A stretch of DNA of 64,000 nt from Parazoarcus communis (GTDB taxonomy: Bacteria > Pseudomonadota > Gammaproteobacteria > Burkholderiales > Rhodocyclaceae), in contig NZ_CP022188.1 of assembly GCF_003111665.1 (NCBI RefSeq), positions 1,054,001-1,118,000 of the forward strand, read 5' to 3'. How positions within the stretch are numbered: the stretch's first letter is position 1; every line of letters starts with the position of its first letter. Made by a program: the position numbers and the translations under genes. Shown one piece after another: positions 63,001 through 64,000 of the stretch. The notes under the pieces were generated by a model. It saw nothing but the letters and a program-made list of their open reading frames with translations. It was not told where the DNA came from and ran no database searches.

Positions 63001-63481
63001 CCTGGCCCAGCCCGGCAGCTTGCCCCGCAGCCCATTTTTCCAGCCACTGCGGCCGATAGGTGAGGTAGTGGTCGAACACGCGTGCGATGCGTTCCGCCAG
63101 TTCGAAGCGCATGCGCGCATCCGCTCCCTGCAGGTAGTGCGCCAGCCGCGGATGCGCCGCCACCCAGGCGCCTGCCTCAGTATCGGCATCGATCAGCGCA
63201 AACACCCGCCACGCCAGCAGCGCCGGTGCAAACGGCGAGCGCGCAGGCACCTCGACCACATGCCCGATCTGCGTCCACAGCCACTGCGCCAGGTAGCCAA
63301 AATCGACATTGGCACAGATGCCCTCGCGATCCGCAATCGCCAGTTCCACCTGACGCCGCAGCGCACTGCTCGGCACCACCACCTCACGCAGCCCGAACGG
63401 CCCCGGCTGCTCTTCGGCAAGCCGGTCGAGCAGGGTATCGAGTAGGATTTCGAAGCGATTGGAGAAAGCGATTGAGAACAT
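60050..63481 (-). CDS. recC: RecBCD exonuclease V subunit RecC
   Basis: A 1143-residue Chi-recognition subunit. The ATG at 63481 (MFSIAFSNRFE) is chosen over the longer frame. Recognisable parts: VVVPSSALRRQVELAIA, VHVFGLPTLPPLYL, YRVVCVIGLDQGAFPG and SVRDGSPLPPSVLVDELLDAL (in parts around 765-785). It scaffolds RecB and RecD. Upstream of psd-recB-recD, transcribed in the same direction. Confidence 0.92.
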   Translation of the reverse strand: MFSIAFSNRFEILLDTLLDRLAEEQPGPFGLREVVVPSSALRRQVELAIADREGICANVDFGYLAQWLWTQIGHVVEVPARSPFAPALLAWRVFALIDADTEAGAWVAAHPRLAHYLQGADARMRFELAERIARVFDHYLTYRPQWLEKWAAGQAAGLGQASEAEAADEAWQADLWRRIRDGLALRQTHPAALFLSRVARMDDAELATIGLPKTVHVFGLPTLPPLYLDMLRELSRVVDVRLYVLNPCREFWFEIVDARRLSWLAARQEDMFHETGNRLLAGWGQQTQAHIGLLFEGEHAVVEDVAFDPHPGRHLLARLHNAILDLEDLEPGSISLPAGDRSIELHVCHSRTRELEGLHDRLLGLFKGPNPPRPDEIVVLTPDLDACAPLIEAVFGTAPFARRIPWRITGLGGTQENPVAQALDRLLALVASRFPASRVFDLLQQPLVAACFGLGESELETVHDWMRAAGIRWGLDAAQAEAAAALPLHTLEEGLHRLFLAWAGGEAAHAAPFAGRIAAGAPEGSAGLALGRFWRYAETLQRLRDSLLRTHDAEGWRQALLGALEAIVGEAAEQAEAVREVRAAINALTDDMGAGHPAGRVALDVVHPALAARLDDPARGGVPGGTVTFSALSSLRSLPYRVVCVIGLDQGAFPGSDRPAEFDLMAARPQRGDRQRRLDDRNLFLDVVLSARDVLHLSHVGRSVRDGSPLPPSVLVDELLDALSTACAEDASQPEQLAAARRRLTVSHPLQPFSIEYFVADASPDARLSSFHEDYAAALAARLRRASSLAQAVPDSAWDEADEDGEGEESEGDTTPSVPQRPFFETPLPAPEAAWREVGLEQLIRFFRNPCRSLLRDRLGLDLPEADEELEDVEPFLPDWPGQQALAARLLPALLARDGAAQAAEGAQEALLELARAGGEYPAGVLGAAALQREVSVLDHYARQVAAAVARPLPAHVCTLEFDLAADGKPECWRLSAAFGDLHAQGLVRHRYDDTRPADYLAAWLAHLMLCAAPAPGVACETLGLSRDGAFRLHAVTPDNARRLLADLLALYRQGLSAPLHFFPKSAWAFIFNDESAAKARLKWSGGQRAEYGEAQNPAYRLALRGLGDPLDEAFFDIARRVLSPLRAHLEDGRLGLMPGKQA

Positions 63482-63557
63482 GTCGAGTGGGCAGGGCTGA
63501 GCCGGTGAATGATGGCGGAGCGGCGCGCGTCTGTCATCCAGCCGCAAGCGCCGGGCG

Positions 63558-63776
63558 CTACTTCGGCATTTCGCGCAAGGGCTTCAGCAGGTCCGACAGC
63601 CCGTTATGATCGATCTCCTGCATCAGCGCGAGCAGGCGGCCGATTTCGCTGTTGGGGAAACCCTCGCGGGCGAACCAGTTGAGGTAGTTGCCCGGCAGGT
63701 CGGCAATCAGCCGTCCCTTGTACTTGCCGAAGGGCATCGTGCGGGTGACGAGCAGACGCAGGTCTTCGGGGTTCAT
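63558..63776 (-). CDS. DUF3820 family protein
   Basis: A 72-residue protein. The segment MPFGKYKGRLIADLPGNYL and EGFPNSEIGRLLAL match the DUF3820 family (putative quorum-sensing-regulated virulence factor type). Function unknown. The ATG at 63776 is 14 nt after the MarC-like stop, and recC begins 76 nt downstream on the same strand, so these may form one transcript. Confidence 0.75.
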   Translation of the reverse strand: MNPEDLRLLVTRTMPFGKYKGRLIADLPGNYLNWFAREGFPNSEIGRLLALMQEIDHNGLSDLLKPLREMPK

Positions 63777-63790
63777 GCCGGTCTCGGACG

Positions 63791-64000
63791 TCAGGCCGAA
63801 GCCAGCGTACGCACGCCGACGGCGATGAACTCCACCGCGAGCGCAGCCAGCACCAGACCCATCAGACGGGTCATGATGTTGAGCCCGGTCTGGCCGGCAA
63901 GCCGGCTGATGGGGCCGGCGAGGCGCAGCGTACCCCACACCACACCACCGATGACGAGGCCGATCACAACCAGGGTCACCATCTCCCACCAGTGCTGCAC
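63791..64000 (-). CDS. MarC-family inner-membrane protein, C-terminus only (partial)
   Basis: The last 69 residues of a membrane protein whose 5' part lies beyond the right edge. One helix (about residues 7-27 of the visible part) and the terminal GLNIMTRLMGLVLAALAVEF pattern identify the MarC (UPF0056) family of about 200 residues. The edge codon is internal, not a start. Confidence 0.75.
   Translation of the reverse strand: MQHWWEMVTLVVIGLVIGGVVWGTLRLAGPISRLAGQTGLNIMTRLMGLVLAALAVEFIAVGVRTLASA

Noticed and set aside
61166..63445. A 759-codon plus-strand open frame
   Set aside because: Antisense shadow of recC with low-complexity Arg/Gln/His composition.

Overview
The window looks like chromosomal DNA of a GC-rich betaproteobacterium, most probably of the Rhodocyclales (Azoarcus/Thauera/Aromatoleum type). 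This is an inference from gene content and codon style: OmpW, urea ABC transport, molybdate uptake, a Lap-type c-di-GMP adhesin circuit, Zur/Znu and RecBCD. No rRNA, tRNA, CRISPR array, prophage or insertion sequence is visible.

Layout. (1) 1-4265: molybdenum block modE-modA-modB-modC-modD (minus strand; modD runs off the left edge), with a divergent two-domain molbindin gene. (2) 4302-8861: a small unknown gene, a Tsx/OmpK-type outer-membrane channel, and an NMT1-type ABC importer with a sigma-54 promoter and an NtrC-like site upstream. (3) 9074-11324: a FIST sensor overlapping a PAS-GGDEF diguanylate cyclase. (4) 11327-19607: a LysR regulator broken by an in-frame amber codon, then the urea importer urtABCDE (transcribed A to E on the minus strand), with two large hairpin repeats sharing an identical 46-nt core between its genes, and a DUF6152/DUF6644 pair upstream of urtA. 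(5) 19958-26761: ompW with an FNR-type promoter, dbpA, a RcnB/CigR-like protein, a YgjP-like metallopeptidase, an ABC exporter and glutathione reductase. (6) 26801-31251: a response regulator and a very large nucleobase-permease/histidine-kinase/receiver fusion with a cysteine-rich insert. (7) 31353-47004: a complete Lap-type biofilm system, comprising the outer-membrane channel lapE, the protease lapG, the c-di-GMP receptor lapD, an 11-repeat adhesin of about 1966 residues with a retention module and LapG-type cleavage motif, a LuxR-type regulator, lapC, lapB and a PilZ protein. (8) 47020-53523: zinc homeostasis, with a Zrg-like set (DUF2796, ABC ATPase, FtsX-like permease, DUF3299) divergent from zur, a His-rich micropeptide and znuCBA, around one Zur-box-like palindrome. 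(9) 53486-64000: recC, psd, recB and recD in one direction, then a DUF3820 gene and a partial MarC-family gene.

How the parts work together. Molybdate, nitrogen (urea and an NtrC-type importer) and zinc uptake blocks each carry plausible regulator sites. The c-di-GMP theme runs through the FIST-GGDEF pair, LapD and PilZ, converging on release or retention of the surface adhesin. The features most worth follow-up are the permease-kinase fusion with a terminator hairpin abutting its start codon, the hairpin repeats in the urt operon, the His-rich 50-residue ORF before znuC, and psd sitting inside the recCBD cluster.
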